A stretch of DNA of 64,000 nucleotides from JAVDCA01 sp963819385 (GTDB lineage Bacteria; Pseudomonadota; Alphaproteobacteria; Rhizobiales; Xanthobacteraceae): the NCBI GenBank assembly GCA_963819385.1, contig CAWFVV010000002.1, forward strand, positions 62,001-126,000. The letters are read 5' to 3'. Made by a program: the position numbers and the translations under genes. The notes under the pieces are model-generated. The model ran no database searches. It worked only from the letters and a program-made list of their open reading frames with translations, and was not told the origin of the DNA. How positions within the stretch are numbered: the stretch's first letter is position 1; every line of letters starts with the position of its first letter. Positions 24,663 to 32,891 of the stretch are shown here, in pieces.

Positions 24663-26463
24663 ATGCAGAATACTGACATTGCGAATCCGGACTACTTCCA
24701 CAAGGTCGTTGATTGCCAATGGGCCTGTCCGGCACACACCCCCGTCCCCGAATACATCCGACTGATCGCCGCGGGCCGCTATAGCGACGCCTACATGATC
24801 AATTGGAAGTCGAACGTGTTCCCGGGCATCCTCGGACGCACGTGCGATCGGCCATGCGAGCCCGCCTGCCGGCGCGGCCGCGTCGAGAAGGAGCCGGTTG
24901 CGATCTGCCGCCTCAAGCGCGTCGCGGCCGACTTCAAGGACGACATCCGCGGGCGGCTGCCCAAGCCCGTCCAGCAGCGCAACGGCAAGAAGATCGCGTT
25001 CGTCGGCGGCGGCCCCGCCTCGCTCGCGGTCGCGCGCGACCTCGCGCCGATCGGCTACACCTGCGTCGTGTTCGACCAGGATCCGAAGGCTGGCGGGATG
25101 ATGCGCACGCAAATCCCGAAATTCCGCCTGCCCGAGACCGTGATCGACGAGGAATGCGACTACATCCTCAACCTCGGCATCGAGTTCCGCGGCGGCAAGC
25201 GCATCGACAGCCTCAAGAGCCTGCTCGCCGAGGACTGGGACGCGATCTTCGTCGGCTCCGGCGCGCCGCGCGGCCGCGACCTCGAGGTCCCGGGCCGCGA
25301 GGAGGCGAAAGCCAACATCCATATCGGCATCGACTGGCTTTCCAGCGTGTCGTTCGGCCACATCACCAAGATCGGCAAGCGCGTGATCGTGCTCGGCGGC
25401 GGCAACACCGCGATGGACTGCTGCCGCTCCTCGCGCCGCCTCGGCGGCGAGGAAGTGACCGTCGTGGTGCGATCCGGCTTCGAGGAGATGAAGGCCTCGC
25501 CGTGGGAAAAAGAGGACGCGATGCATGAGGGCATCCCGATCCTCAATTTCCTCGTGCCGAAGGAATTCAAGCACGAAAACGGCAAGCTCATCGGCGTGGT
25601 GTTCGAGAAGGTGAAGGCCGAGTACGACGAGAAGAAGCGGCGCAAGCTGGTGCCGTCCGGCGAGCCCGATCAGCTCATCCCGTGCGACGACGTGCTGGTC
25701 GCGGTCGGCCAGGAGAACTCGTTCCCGTGGATCGAGCGCGACATCGGCATCGAGTTCGACAAGTGGGACATGCCGAAGGTCGACCCGAAGACCATGGCGT
25801 CGACCAATCCGAAGGTGTTCTTCGGCGGCGACGCTGCGTTCGGCCCGAAGAACATCATCTGGGCGGTCGCGCACGGCCACGAGGCCGCGGTCTCGATCGA
25901 CAAGTTGCTGCTCGGGCGAGGACATCAACGATCGCCCGCTGCCCGCCGTCGAGGTCGTCAGCCAGAAGATGGGCATCCACGAGTGGAGCTACGACAACGA
26001 GATCTCGGCCGACAAGCGCTACCGCGTGCCGCTGCGCGACAAGGTCATCGCGCTCGCCGACATCAAGGCCGAGGTCGAGCTCGGCTACGACCTCAAGCTC
26101 GCGCTCTCCGAGGCCGAGCGCTGCCTGAACTGCGACGTGCAGACGGTGTTCAGTTCGTCGCTATGCATCGAGTGCGACGCCTGCGTCGACATCTGCCCGA
26201 TGGATTGCATCACCTTCACGCAGAATGGCGACGAGGCCGACCTGCGGACGCATCTCGAGGCGCCCGCCTACAACCTGACCCAGGACCTCTATGTCGCGAA
26301 CGGCCTCAAGACCGGGCGCGTCATGGTCAAGGACGAGGACGTCTGCCTGCACTGCGGGCTGTGCGCCGAGCGCTGCCCGACCGGCGCCTGGGACATGAAG
26401 AAATACCTCATCGAGATGACTCCAGCAGGAACGCCATGCCAGCAAGCCCGATCAGCGGCGTAA
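24663..26463 (+). pseudogene. GltD-like Fe-S flavoprotein oxidoreductase, single-base frameshift
   Basis: About 600 residues if the frame is repaired. The N-terminus has the GltD-type cluster site (CQWACPAHTPVPEY, GRTCDRPCEPACRRGRV), then the FAD site VGGGPASLAVARDL and the NAD(P)H site VLGGGNTAMDCCRSSRR. The C-terminus has a double [4Fe-4S] ferredoxin (CIECDACVDICPMDC, CLHCGLCAERCPTGAW). The two parts are in different frames. Near 25914–25916 CTCGGGCGAG should read CTCGGCGAG, so one extra G shifts the frame by +1 after residue ~418. The ORF is preceded by GAGGAGG and overlaps korA. It probably passes electrons between NAD(P)H and ferredoxin for KorAB. The insertion is a sequencing error, a real mutation or, less likely, recoding. 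Confidence 0.85.
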
Positions 26464-28280
26464 ACGACTTCGTCGTCCGCTTCGCCAACGTCAACGGCTC
26501 GGGCTCCGCCAGCGCGAACGAGCTCTTCGCCCGCGCGGTGCTGCGCATGGGCGTGCCGGTCTCGCCACGCAACATCTTCCCGTCCAACATCCAGGGCCTG
26601 CCGACCTGGTACGAGGTGCGCATCTCGGGCGAGGGCCATCTCGGCGCCCGCGGCGGCGTCGACCTCATGGTCGCGATGAACCCGCAGACCTGGGACAAGG
26701 ACGTGACGTCGATCGAGCCGGGCGGCTATTTGCTCTACGACTCGACGAAGCCGATCCTGGCCTCGCGGTTGCGCCAGGATATCACCGTGATCGGCGTGCC
26801 GCTCACCGAGATGTCCAACAAGGAATACACCGATCCGCGCCAGCGCCAGCTGTTCAAGAACATCATCTATCTCGGCGCGCTCTCGGCCCTGCTCGACATC
26901 GATCCGAACGAGATCGAGAAGCTGTTCAGCGAGCAGTTCAAGGGCAAGGAGAAACTGATCGCGCCCAACATCAATGCGCTGCAGATCGGCCGCAACTGGG
27001 CGCTCGCGAACCTCCAGTGCCCGCTGCCGATCCGCGTGCAGCGCTCGAACGCGGTCGGCGACCGCATCTTCCTGGAAGGCAATGCGGCGGCGGCGCTCGG
27101 CGCCGTCTATGGCGGCGCGACGGTGTGCGCCTGGTACCCGATCACGCCCTCCTCTTCCCTTGCCGAGGCCTTCACGCGCTACTGCGGCCGCCTGCGGGTC
27201 GATACGGACAGCAAGAAGAACAAGTACGCGATCGTGCAGGCCGAGGACGAGCTCGCCTCGATCGGCATCGTCATCGGCGCCGGCTGGAACGGCGCACGCG
27301 CCTTCACGGCGACCTCGGGCCCCGGCATCTCGCTGATGCAGGAGTTCCTCGGCCTCGCCTACTTCGCCGAAATCCCCGCCGTGGTGTTCGACGTGCAGCG
27401 GGCCGGCCCCTCGACCGGCATGCCGACGCGCACGCAGCAGTGCGACCTCATCTCGTGCGCCTACGCGTCACATGGCGACACCAAGCACGTGCTGCTCTTT
27501 CCCGAGAACCCGACCGAGTGCTTCGAGTTCGGCGCGATCTCGTTCGACCTCGCCGACCGGCTGCAGACGCCGATCTTCATGCTGCTCGACCTCGAGATCG
27601 GCATGAACCATCACCTGTGCGCGCCGCTCAAATGGGACGACGGCCGCAAATACGACCGCGGCAAGGTGATGACCGCGGCCGACCTCGAGGCCGGCAAGGA
27701 CTTCGGCCGCTACCTCGACGTCGACGGCGACGGCATCCCGTTCCGCACCTATCCGGGCACGCACCCGACCAAGGGCTCGTTCTTCACCCGCGGCACATCG
27801 CGCGACCGCTACGCCAAGTACACCGAGGAAGGCGCGCCCTACGCCGACAACATGCAGCGCCTGCTGCGCAAGTTCGAGACCGCCAAGGACCTGGTGCCGC
27901 GCCCGCTGCAGGCGAATGCCGAGAAGCCCACCAAGTACGGCGTGATCTATTACGGCTCGACCTCGCCCGCGATGGACGAAGCGATCCACATGATCGAGGC
28001 GCAGGGCCACTACATCGACCGGCTGCGGGTGCGCGGCTTCCCGTTCCATTCGAGCGTGGCGAGCTTCATCGCGGACCACGATTTCGTGTTCGTGGTCGAG
28101 CAGAACCGCGACGCCCAGCTCCGCTCGCTCATCGTCAACGAATGCAACATCGATCCGGTGCGCCTCGTGCCGGTGCTGCACTACGACGGCACGCCGATCA
28201 CGGCGCGCTTCATCGCGCGCGCGATCAGCGACAAGCTCGATACCCTCAAGGTCACGCCGCTGCGCAAGGTCGTGTCATGA
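26436..28280 (+). CDS. korA: 2-oxoglutarate:ferredoxin oxidoreductase, fused gamma-alpha subunit
   Basis: 614 residues, intact. The first ~190 residues are the gamma domain (FVVRFANVNGSGSASANELFARAVLRMG), followed by the pyruvate/2-oxoacid oxidoreductase alpha domain with AWYPITPSSSLAEAF, GRTFTATSGPGISLM-type sequence (FTATSGPGISLMQEF) and VQRAGPSTGMPTRTQQ, all typical of KorA. With KorB it converts 2-oxoglutarate, CoA and oxidised ferredoxin to succinyl-CoA, or runs in reverse. The ATG follows AGGA and overlaps the end of the upstream gene by 28 bases; its stop overlaps korB (ATGA). Substrate choice (2-oxoglutarate rather than pyruvate) rests on family resemblance. Confidence 0.9.
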   Translation: MPASPISGVNDFVVRFANVNGSGSASANELFARAVLRMGVPVSPRNIFPSNIQGLPTWYEVRISGEGHLGARGGVDLMVAMNPQTWDKDVTSIEPGGYLLYDSTKPILASRLRQDITVIGVPLTEMSNKEYTDPRQRQLFKNIIYLGALSALLDIDPNEIEKLFSEQFKGKEKLIAPNINALQIGRNWALANLQCPLPIRVQRSNAVGDRIFLEGNAAAALGAVYGGATVCAWYPITPSSSLAEAFTRYCGRLRVDTDSKKNKYAIVQAEDELASIGIVIGAGWNGARAFTATSGPGISLMQEFLGLAYFAEIPAVVFDVQRAGPSTGMPTRTQQCDLISCAYASHGDTKHVLLFPENPTECFEFGAISFDLADRLQTPIFMLLDLEIGMNHHLCAPLKWDDGRKYDRGKVMTAADLEAGKDFGRYLDVDGDGIPFRTYPGTHPTKGSFFTRGTSRDRYAKYTEEGAPYADNMQRLLRKFETAKDLVPRPLQANAEKPTKYGVIYYGSTSPAMDEAIHMIEAQGHYIDRLRVRGFPFHSSVASFIADHDFVFVVEQNRDAQLRSLIVNECNIDPVRLVPVLHYDGTPITARFIARAISDKLDTLKVTPLRKVVS

Positions 28281-29333
28281 CATATCTCGCCAAGCCGAAA
28301 TTCCACCATCCGTCGCTGCCGAAGAATTCGCTCGGCTATACCCACCGCGATTACGAGGGCGCGATCTCGACCCTGTGCGCGGGCTGCGGCCACGACTTCG
28401 ATCACGGCCGCGATCATCGAGTCGTGCTTCGATCTCTCGATCGAGCCGCACCGGGTCGCGAAGATCTCCGGCATCGGCTGCTCGTCGAAGACGCCGACCT
28501 ACTTCCTCGGCAACTCGCACGGCTTCAACTCGGTGCACGGCCGCATGCCCTCCGTGCTCACGGGCGCGAACCTCGCGAACCGCGACCTGATCTATCTCGG
28601 CGTCTCGGGCGACGGCGACAGTGCCTCGATCGGCTTCGGCCAGTTCGCCCACGCGCTGCGGCGCGGCGTCAACATGGTCTACATCGTCGAGAACAACGGC
28701 GTGTACGGCCTCACCAAAGGCCAGTTCTCGGCCACCGCCGACCGCGGCTCGAAGTCGAAGCGCGGGCTGGTCAATTCCGACAGCCCGATCGACATGGTCG
28801 CGATCGCGCTCCAGCTCGGCGCGACCTACGTGGCGCGCTCGTTCTCGGGCGACAAGGACCAGCTCGTGCCGCTGATCAAGGGCGCGATCGAGCACGAGGG
28901 CGCGGCCTTCATCGACGTGATCTCGCCGTGCGTCGCCTTCAACAACCACGTCGGCTCGACCAAGAGCTTCGATTACGTGCGCGAGCACAACGAGGCCGTG
29001 AACCGCCTCGACGTGATCACGGGCCGCGCCACGATCCATTTGGACCAAGCGCCCGGCACCGTGCAGGTGGTGGAGCAGCACGACGGCTCGCGCCTCGTGC
29101 TGCGCAAGCTCAACGAGGACTACGACGTGAGCGACCGCCTCGCCGCGATGAACTTCCTCCAAGGCCACGCCGCCAAGGGCCAGATCGTGACGGGGTTGAT
29201 CTACCTCGAGAACGAGGCCGAGGACCTGCACGGCAGCCTCAACACGATCGCGGCCCCGCTCAACGGCCTCAACGAGAAGGAGCTGTGCCCGGGCTCCGCC
29301 GCGCTCGGCAAGATCAATGCGAGCCTGCGGTAA
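28277..29333 (+). pseudogene. korB: 2-oxoglutarate:ferredoxin oxidoreductase beta subunit, single-base frameshift
   Basis: About 351 residues if repaired. It starts MTYLAKPKFHHPSLPKNSLGYTHRDYEGAISTLCAGCGHD, then the frame is lost: GACTTCGATCACG at 28394–28406 should read GACTCGATCACG, so one extra T at 28397–28398 shifts the frame by +1 after residue ~40. The following frame is intact and conserved: GIGCSSKTPTYFLGN, the thiamine-diphosphate site GVSGDGDSASIGFGQ...VENNGVYGLTKGQ, and a normal C-terminus. The first CxxC pair is before the break. If the insertion is real, the enzyme would be lost. It is the second +1 insertion in this operon. Confidence 0.88.
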
Positions 29334-29398
29334 GGCGAAGCGCACGTCGCGCTACACCATCGCCACGCGATCCTTCATTCATTCGTTTTGATCCACTG

Positions 29399-29480
29399 CG
29401 TCATGGCCGGGCATAGCTGTTCGAAGAACGGCGTCGCTTCGCGCCACCTATGTCCCGGCCATCCACGTCTTTGCGACGTT
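29399..29480. repeat. Dispersed palindromic repeat, family 1 (rearranged copy)
   Basis: CGTCATGGCCGGGCATAGCTGTTCGAAGAACGGCGTCGCTTCGC...ATGTCCCGGCCATCCACGTCTTTGCGACG. It combines the GGCCGGG/CCCGGCC arms with a TTCGAAGAACGGC inner piece also present in the copy at 11532–11652. Confidence 0.7.
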
Positions 29481-29491
29481 GGATGCCGCCC

Positions 29492-29785
29492 TCAATTCGC
29501 GCAGCGCCGCGTGAAGGCCGCATTCTCATTCGGTCCGAGGCCTGCGGCCGCACCCGCGTCAATGCAGCGCTGCACCTTGTCGCTGAAGCCCGATGGCCCG
29601 CCCGGCACCTCGACCGGCGGACGGTTCGGAAAGACGAACTGACGCGGCGCCGCGTAGCCGGGCGAGATCGTCGGCCCCGGCATCATCGCGGGCGGCGCCG
29701 GCGCCCCGCCGAGCAATTGCCCTGATTGCTGCGCGAATGCCGGCGAGGCTGAGAGCAGCAACGCGAGGAAGATGATGCGGCGCAT
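29492..29785 (-). CDS. Small secreted hypothetical protein
   Basis: 97 residues with a clear signal peptide (MRRIIFLALLLSASPAFA, cleavage before QQSG). The mature part is Pro/Gly-rich and ends with SDKVQRCIDAGAAAGLGPNENAAFTRRCAN, where two cysteines could form a disulfide. That C-terminal Cys-containing helix pair recurs in many small periplasmic proteins of this order. Function unknown. Confidence 0.7.
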   Translation of the reverse strand: MRRIIFLALLLSASPAFAQQSGQLLGGAPAPPAMMPGPTISPGYAAPRQFVFPNRPPVEVPGGPSGFSDKVQRCIDAGAAAGLGPNENAAFTRRCAN

Positions 29786-29879
29786 GGCTTACGATCTCGG
29801 CTGCACCATAAGGTGGGCATGCGAGGATGCGACTGCAACGCAGTGACCTGCGATATCCCGCCGCTCGCCAAGCGCGCTC

Positions 29880-29963
29880 TTCCCCCACCCTCGCGCGCCC
29901 AATGCTGTCGTACACAAACCCCAACTGCTCCATCTCGTCGGGGCGATACACATTGCGCAGGTC
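29880..29963 (-). pseudogene. Duplicated 3' fragment of UDP-glucose dehydrogenase gene
   Basis: The minus strand reads NVYRPDEMEQLGFVYDSIGRARVGE, matching the last residues of the intact gene at 31419 (NVYRPEEMEQLGFVYDSIGRAKVGE). About 82 bases align with 31422–31504 in the same orientation. No upstream coding part is present. It marks the left boundary of a ~1.5 kb segment that carries two unknown genes. Confidence 0.75.
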
Positions 29964-30037
29964 TCACCCCCAAGACGCACCGATCACGGTATGGAGCCTC
30001 GACTCCGCAAGCCGCCGTTGCCCACCCCGGCGCTTCG

Positions 30038-30080
30038 TTGAATCCATTGCGTTTTCCAACCTAGCTTCGTTCTGCCAAAA
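30038..30080. repeat. 43-base direct repeat, copy 1
   Basis: TTGAATCCATTGCGTTTTCC, then CTAGCTTCGTTCTGCCAAAA at the right end. It matches 30123–30165 at about 38 of 43 positions in the same orientation, 85 bases apart. This copy is in non-coding DNA. Confidence 0.7.
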
Positions 30081-30122
30081 CTCATGACGTCACGCCGGAT
30101 CATCTCCCGTATGGCACCCTCT

Positions 30123-30165
30123 TTGAATTCATTCGCGTTTTCCGTCTAGCTTCGTTCTGCCAAAA
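30123..30165. repeat. 43-base direct repeat, copy 2 (3' end of the 157-residue gene)
   Basis: Contains TTCATTCGCGTTTTCC and CTAGCTTCGTTCTGCCAAAA. It overlaps the last 12 codons and stop of the gene ending at 30129, so copy 1 is a duplicated gene end. Confidence 0.7.
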
Positions 30166-30602
30166 TGCCGGCGGGCGGCAGCGGCCGGCAGGGCGACGTC
30201 GTCGAAGGCGCGCATGGCGAATTTCCGCCGCGACAGGGCGCGTTTCTCGTAGCGGGCGAGGCGCAGGATCTGCTTGAGCGCGGTCGGATCGGTCTCGATC
30301 GCGGCGGCGAGCGGCAGCCGCGCCTGGCGTATGCGCACGAGATCGAGCTGCGCCTCGGCGACGCGGCAGGCAAGCTCGTGATGGCGCGGATCGGCGTCGC
30401 TGCCGACGACCGATTGCGTGATGCGCCGCGCCAGCGCCCCGACCTCGGGCGCGAAGCCCGGATCGAGCAGCAGCGGCAGGCTCAAGCCGTGCCGGCGTGA
30501 ATTACGCGCCGAGGCGAACTTGCCGTCCGGCGTCTTCGGCCCGGTGCTCTTGCGCGCATTGGCCCGGCTCGCGCGCGTCCGCGCGGTGCTCGTTGCTGTC
30601 AT
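30129..30602 (-). CDS. Conserved hypothetical protein with RANARKSTGPKTPDGK motif
   Basis: 157 residues. The start SRANARKSTGPKTPDGKFASARNSRRHGLSLP is a widespread but uncharacterised signature (N-A-x-x-STGP-x-T-x-G-K-x-x-S-x-x-N-x-x-x-HG), basic and probably nucleic-acid binding. The rest is helical and Arg/Ala-rich. The ATG overlaps the stop of the upstream gene by 4 bases (ATGA), so translation is coupled. The pair lies between the intact ugd gene and a copy of ugd's 3' end, and a LexA-like box precedes the operon. I do not know its function; a mobile-element or DNA-related role is inferred from context. Confidence 0.7.
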   Translation of the reverse strand: MTATSTARTRASRANARKSTGPKTPDGKFASARNSRRHGLSLPLLLDPGFAPEVGALARRITQSVVGSDADPRHHELACRVAEAQLDLVRIRQARLPLAAAIETDPTALKQILRLARYEKRALSRRKFAMRAFDDVALPAAAARRHFGRTKLDGKRE

Positions 30603-31189
30603 TGGCGGGCCTCCGGTTGCGACGCAGCCTGCCGTGCCGCGCGCGCCGCCGCCTCGTCCGCCGCGAGGGCGACACGCTGCAATTCCTCGGCAAACTGCGC
30701 GCGGTGGCGTCCGATCTCGCGCACCGCCCGAGTGCGGCTGGCCAGGGCGTCATCTTCCAGGCGCTGAATCCGTTCCATCTGGTCGAGCCGCAAGCATAGC
30801 GCCTGCGCCATGATGTGCTCCGTGTTGAGCTCAGCCTTGGCGAGCGTCGCATTGACCACCGCGACCGCGTCCGCATCGCGCGCCGCCCAGCGCGCGGCGA
30901 GCGGGCCGGCGCTGTCGACACCGAGGCTGATGAGGAGCAGACGCAGCCCCTCCTCGGCCGCGCCGGCCTGCACGCTGACCTTGAGCCGGCGCAGGCGGCG
31001 AACCTCCCAGACGTTGTCGGCCACCTCGCGCAGCCAGATTTGCTCGGGGATGTCCGACGGCCCAACCTCGGCCATGAGGCGGGTCACGAGGGCGTCGTAG
31101 GACGATGCCTCATGGTCGCCTCTTGCGGGAGGCGGCGCGAGGAAATCGGATGGCGGCGCGGGGAGCGGAAGATCGTGGGCGATCTGCAT
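30599..31189 (-). CDS. Conserved hypothetical protein, first gene of the LexA-box pair
   Basis: 196 residues, mostly helical with heptad-like patterns: YDALVTRLMAEVGPSDIPEQIWLREVADNVWEVRRLRRLKVSVQ, then LDQMERIQRLEDDALASRTRAVREIGRHRAQFAEELQRVA, likely a coiled coil near the C-terminus. No membrane segment. The ATG at 31189 has GGAG 6 nt upstream; a TTG at 31207 is the alternative. It is the 5' partner of the RANARKSTGP protein in what looks like a fixed two-gene unit. A GTTC-N7-GTTC site at 31221–31235 sits just upstream. Function unknown. Confidence 0.7.
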   Translation of the reverse strand: MQIAHDLPLPAPPSDFLAPPPARGDHEASSYDALVTRLMAEVGPSDIPEQIWLREVADNVWEVRRLRRLKVSVQAGAAEEGLRLLLISLGVDSAGPLAARWAARDADAVAVVNATLAKAELNTEHIMAQALCLRLDQMERIQRLEDDALASRTRAVREIGRHRAQFAEELQRVALAADEAAARAARQAASQPEARQ

Positions 31190-31220
31190 GCGGGTCTCCG
31201 GCAGCAAGCCTCCAGATAAT

Positions 31221-31235
31221 GTTCCCTATTTGTTC
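31221..31235. promoter_or_regulatory. LexA (SOS) box candidate, GTTC-N7-GTTC
   Basis: GTTCCCTATTTGTTC fits the alphaproteobacterial LexA consensus GTTC(N7)GTTC exactly, in a locally AT-rich stretch. It lies 32 bases upstream of the chosen ATG of the leftward gene, where it would overlap the promoter. An exact match to eight fixed bases is expected about once or twice by chance in 64 kb on two strands, so position is the main support. Confidence 0.45.
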
Positions 31236-31418
31236 TATCACGCAAGATGACCTGCGGCAAGAGCCACGACCTCAACTGTGGGCATAAATCGCAGCGGGCA
31301 CGGCCCGAGGACATCGGCAACGTCTTTGCGGGGTTTCAGAAGTATCTCTATCAGGACGCGGCGCGGACCTGGCCTCAACCCGAAGGGAAGCCGCAGCCGG
31401 CGCTTTTCGCGTCGCCAT

Positions 31419-32735
31419 CTACTCCCCCACCTTCGCCCGCCCGATGCTGTCATAGACAAACCCGAGCTGCTCCATCTCCTCCGGCCGATACACGTTGCGC
31501 AGGTCGATCAGCACCGGCTGCTTCATCGATTGCTTGATGCGTTCGAGGTCGAGCGCGCGGAACTGCTCCCATTCGGTGACGATGACGAGCGCGTCGGCGC
31601 CCTCGGCGCACGCGTAGGGGCCGTCCGCGAAGGCGACGTCGGGGAATTCGCCGCCCGCATGCACCATGCCGACCGGATCGTAGGCGCGCACCGTCGCGCC
31701 CATGTCCTTGAGCGCCGTGATCAGCGGGATCGAGGGTGCCTCGCGCAGGTCGTCGGTGTTGGGCTTGAACGTGAGGCCGAGCACCGCGATCGTCTTGCCC
31801 CGCAGATTGCCGCCGAGCGCGGCCGACACCTTGCGCGCCATCGCGCGCTTGCGCTGATCGTTCACCGCCGCGACCGTCTCGACAATGCGCAAGGGGGCGG
31901 CGAAATCCTGCCCCGTCTTGATCAGCGCGAGCGTGTCCTTCGGGAAGCACGAGCCGCCGAAGCCCGGGCCCGCGTGCAGGAACTTGCCGCCGATGCGGTT
32001 GTCGAGGCCGATGCCGCGCGCGACCTCCTGCACGTCGGCGCCGACCTTCTCGCACAGGTCCGCGACCTCGTTGATGAAGGTGATCTTGGTCGCCAGGAAC
32101 GCGTTCGCGGCGTACTTGATGAGCTCGGCGGTGCGCCGGCCGACGTAGAGAATCGGTGCCTGGTTGAGATAGAGCGGGCGATAGACGCTCGCCATCATGG
32201 CCTTGGCGCGCTCGTCGGTCAGCCCGACCACGATGCGATCGGGATGCTTGAAGTCCTGGATCGCGGCGCCCTCGCGCAGGAATTCCGGATTGGAGACGAC
32301 CGCGACGTCGGCGTCCGGCCGCGTCTCGCGGATGATGCGCTCGACCTCGTCACCGGTGCCGACCGGCACCGTGGACTTGGTCACCACCACGGTGAACCCT
32401 GTGAGTGACGCCGCAATCTCGCGCGCCGCCGCATAGACGTAGGTGAGATCGGCGTGGCCGTCGCCGCGCCGCGACGGCGTGCCGACCGCGATGAACACCG
32501 CCTCGGCCTCGGCGACCGGGCCTTTCAGGTCGGTCGCGAAATCGAGCCGGCCACCCGCCATGTTATCGGCAACCAGGCGGTCGAGATCGGGCTCGTAGAT
32601 CGGAATCTCGCCCTTGCGCAGCGCCGCGATCTTCTTCTCGTCCTTGTCGACGCAGGTGACGTGATGGCCGAAATCGGCAAAGCACGCGCCGGAAACGAGG
32701 CCGACGTAGCCGGTGCCGATCATCGCGATGCGCAT
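31419..32735 (-). CDS. ugd: UDP-glucose 6-dehydrogenase
   Basis: 438 residues. It oxidises UDP-glucose to UDP-glucuronate for exopolysaccharide and LPS synthesis (called rkpK in rhizobia). The NAD fold is MRIAMIGTGYVGLVSGACFADFG, the substrate region has STVPVGTGDEVERI and NPEFLREGAAIQDF, the catalytic cysteine is C263 in GFGGSCFPKD, and the C-terminal domain has LGLTFKPNTDDLREAPS. AGAGGTAACCC lies before the ATG. A copy of its last ~82 bases is found at 29880–29963. No polysaccharide cluster adjoins. Confidence 0.95.
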   Translation of the reverse strand: MRIAMIGTGYVGLVSGACFADFGHHVTCVDKDEKKIAALRKGEIPIYEPDLDRLVADNMAGGRLDFATDLKGPVAEAEAVFIAVGTPSRRGDGHADLTYVYAAAREIAASLTGFTVVVTKSTVPVGTGDEVERIIRETRPDADVAVVSNPEFLREGAAIQDFKHPDRIVVGLTDERAKAMMASVYRPLYLNQAPILYVGRRTAELIKYAANAFLATKITFINEVADLCEKVGADVQEVARGIGLDNRIGGKFLHAGPGFGGSCFPKDTLALIKTGQDFAAPLRIVETVAAVNDQRKRAMARKVSAALGGNLRGKTIAVLGLTFKPNTDDLREAPSIPLITALKDMGATVRAYDPVGMVHAGGEFPDVAFADGPYACAEGADALVIVTEWEQFRALDLERIKQSMKQPVLIDLRNVYRPEEMEQLGFVYDSIGRAKVGE

Positions 32736-32757
32736 GGGTTACCTCTGAGGTTCGAAT

Positions 32758-32862
32758 CCCCTCCCCCGCTTGCGGGGGAGGGTCAGGGAGGGGGCAAGTC
32801 GCAGGCGCATGGGTGTGGGGCTTCCCCCTCCCCACCCTCCCCCGCAAGCGGGGGAGGGAGTG
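32758..32862. repeat. Two hairpins of the CCCTCCCCCGC repeat type
   Basis: CCCTCCCCCGCTTGCGGGGGAGGG (32759–32782) and CCACCCTCCCCCGCAAGCGGGGGAGGG (about 32831–32857) are the same palindrome in an inverted pair, separated by ~50 bases. The outer parts also pair (GGGAGGGGGCAAG with CTTCCCCCTCCC). It sits between ugd and the dehalogenase gene. Confidence 0.75.
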
Positions 32863-32891
32863 CAGGCACCGCGCAAGCGGCAGGACGAAAA

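Noticed and set aside
24618..28280. A single 1,220-codon protein fusing the GltD-like gene to KorA
   Set aside because: The middle ~170 codons (25917–26435) are out of the conserved frame; the ferredoxin domain is in the next frame and korA has its own start. The apparent fusion is an artefact of the one-base insertion.
32758..32862. Repeated hairpins as a CRISPR array
   Set aside because: There are only two palindromes in inverted orientation, with no regular spacers and no cas genes.
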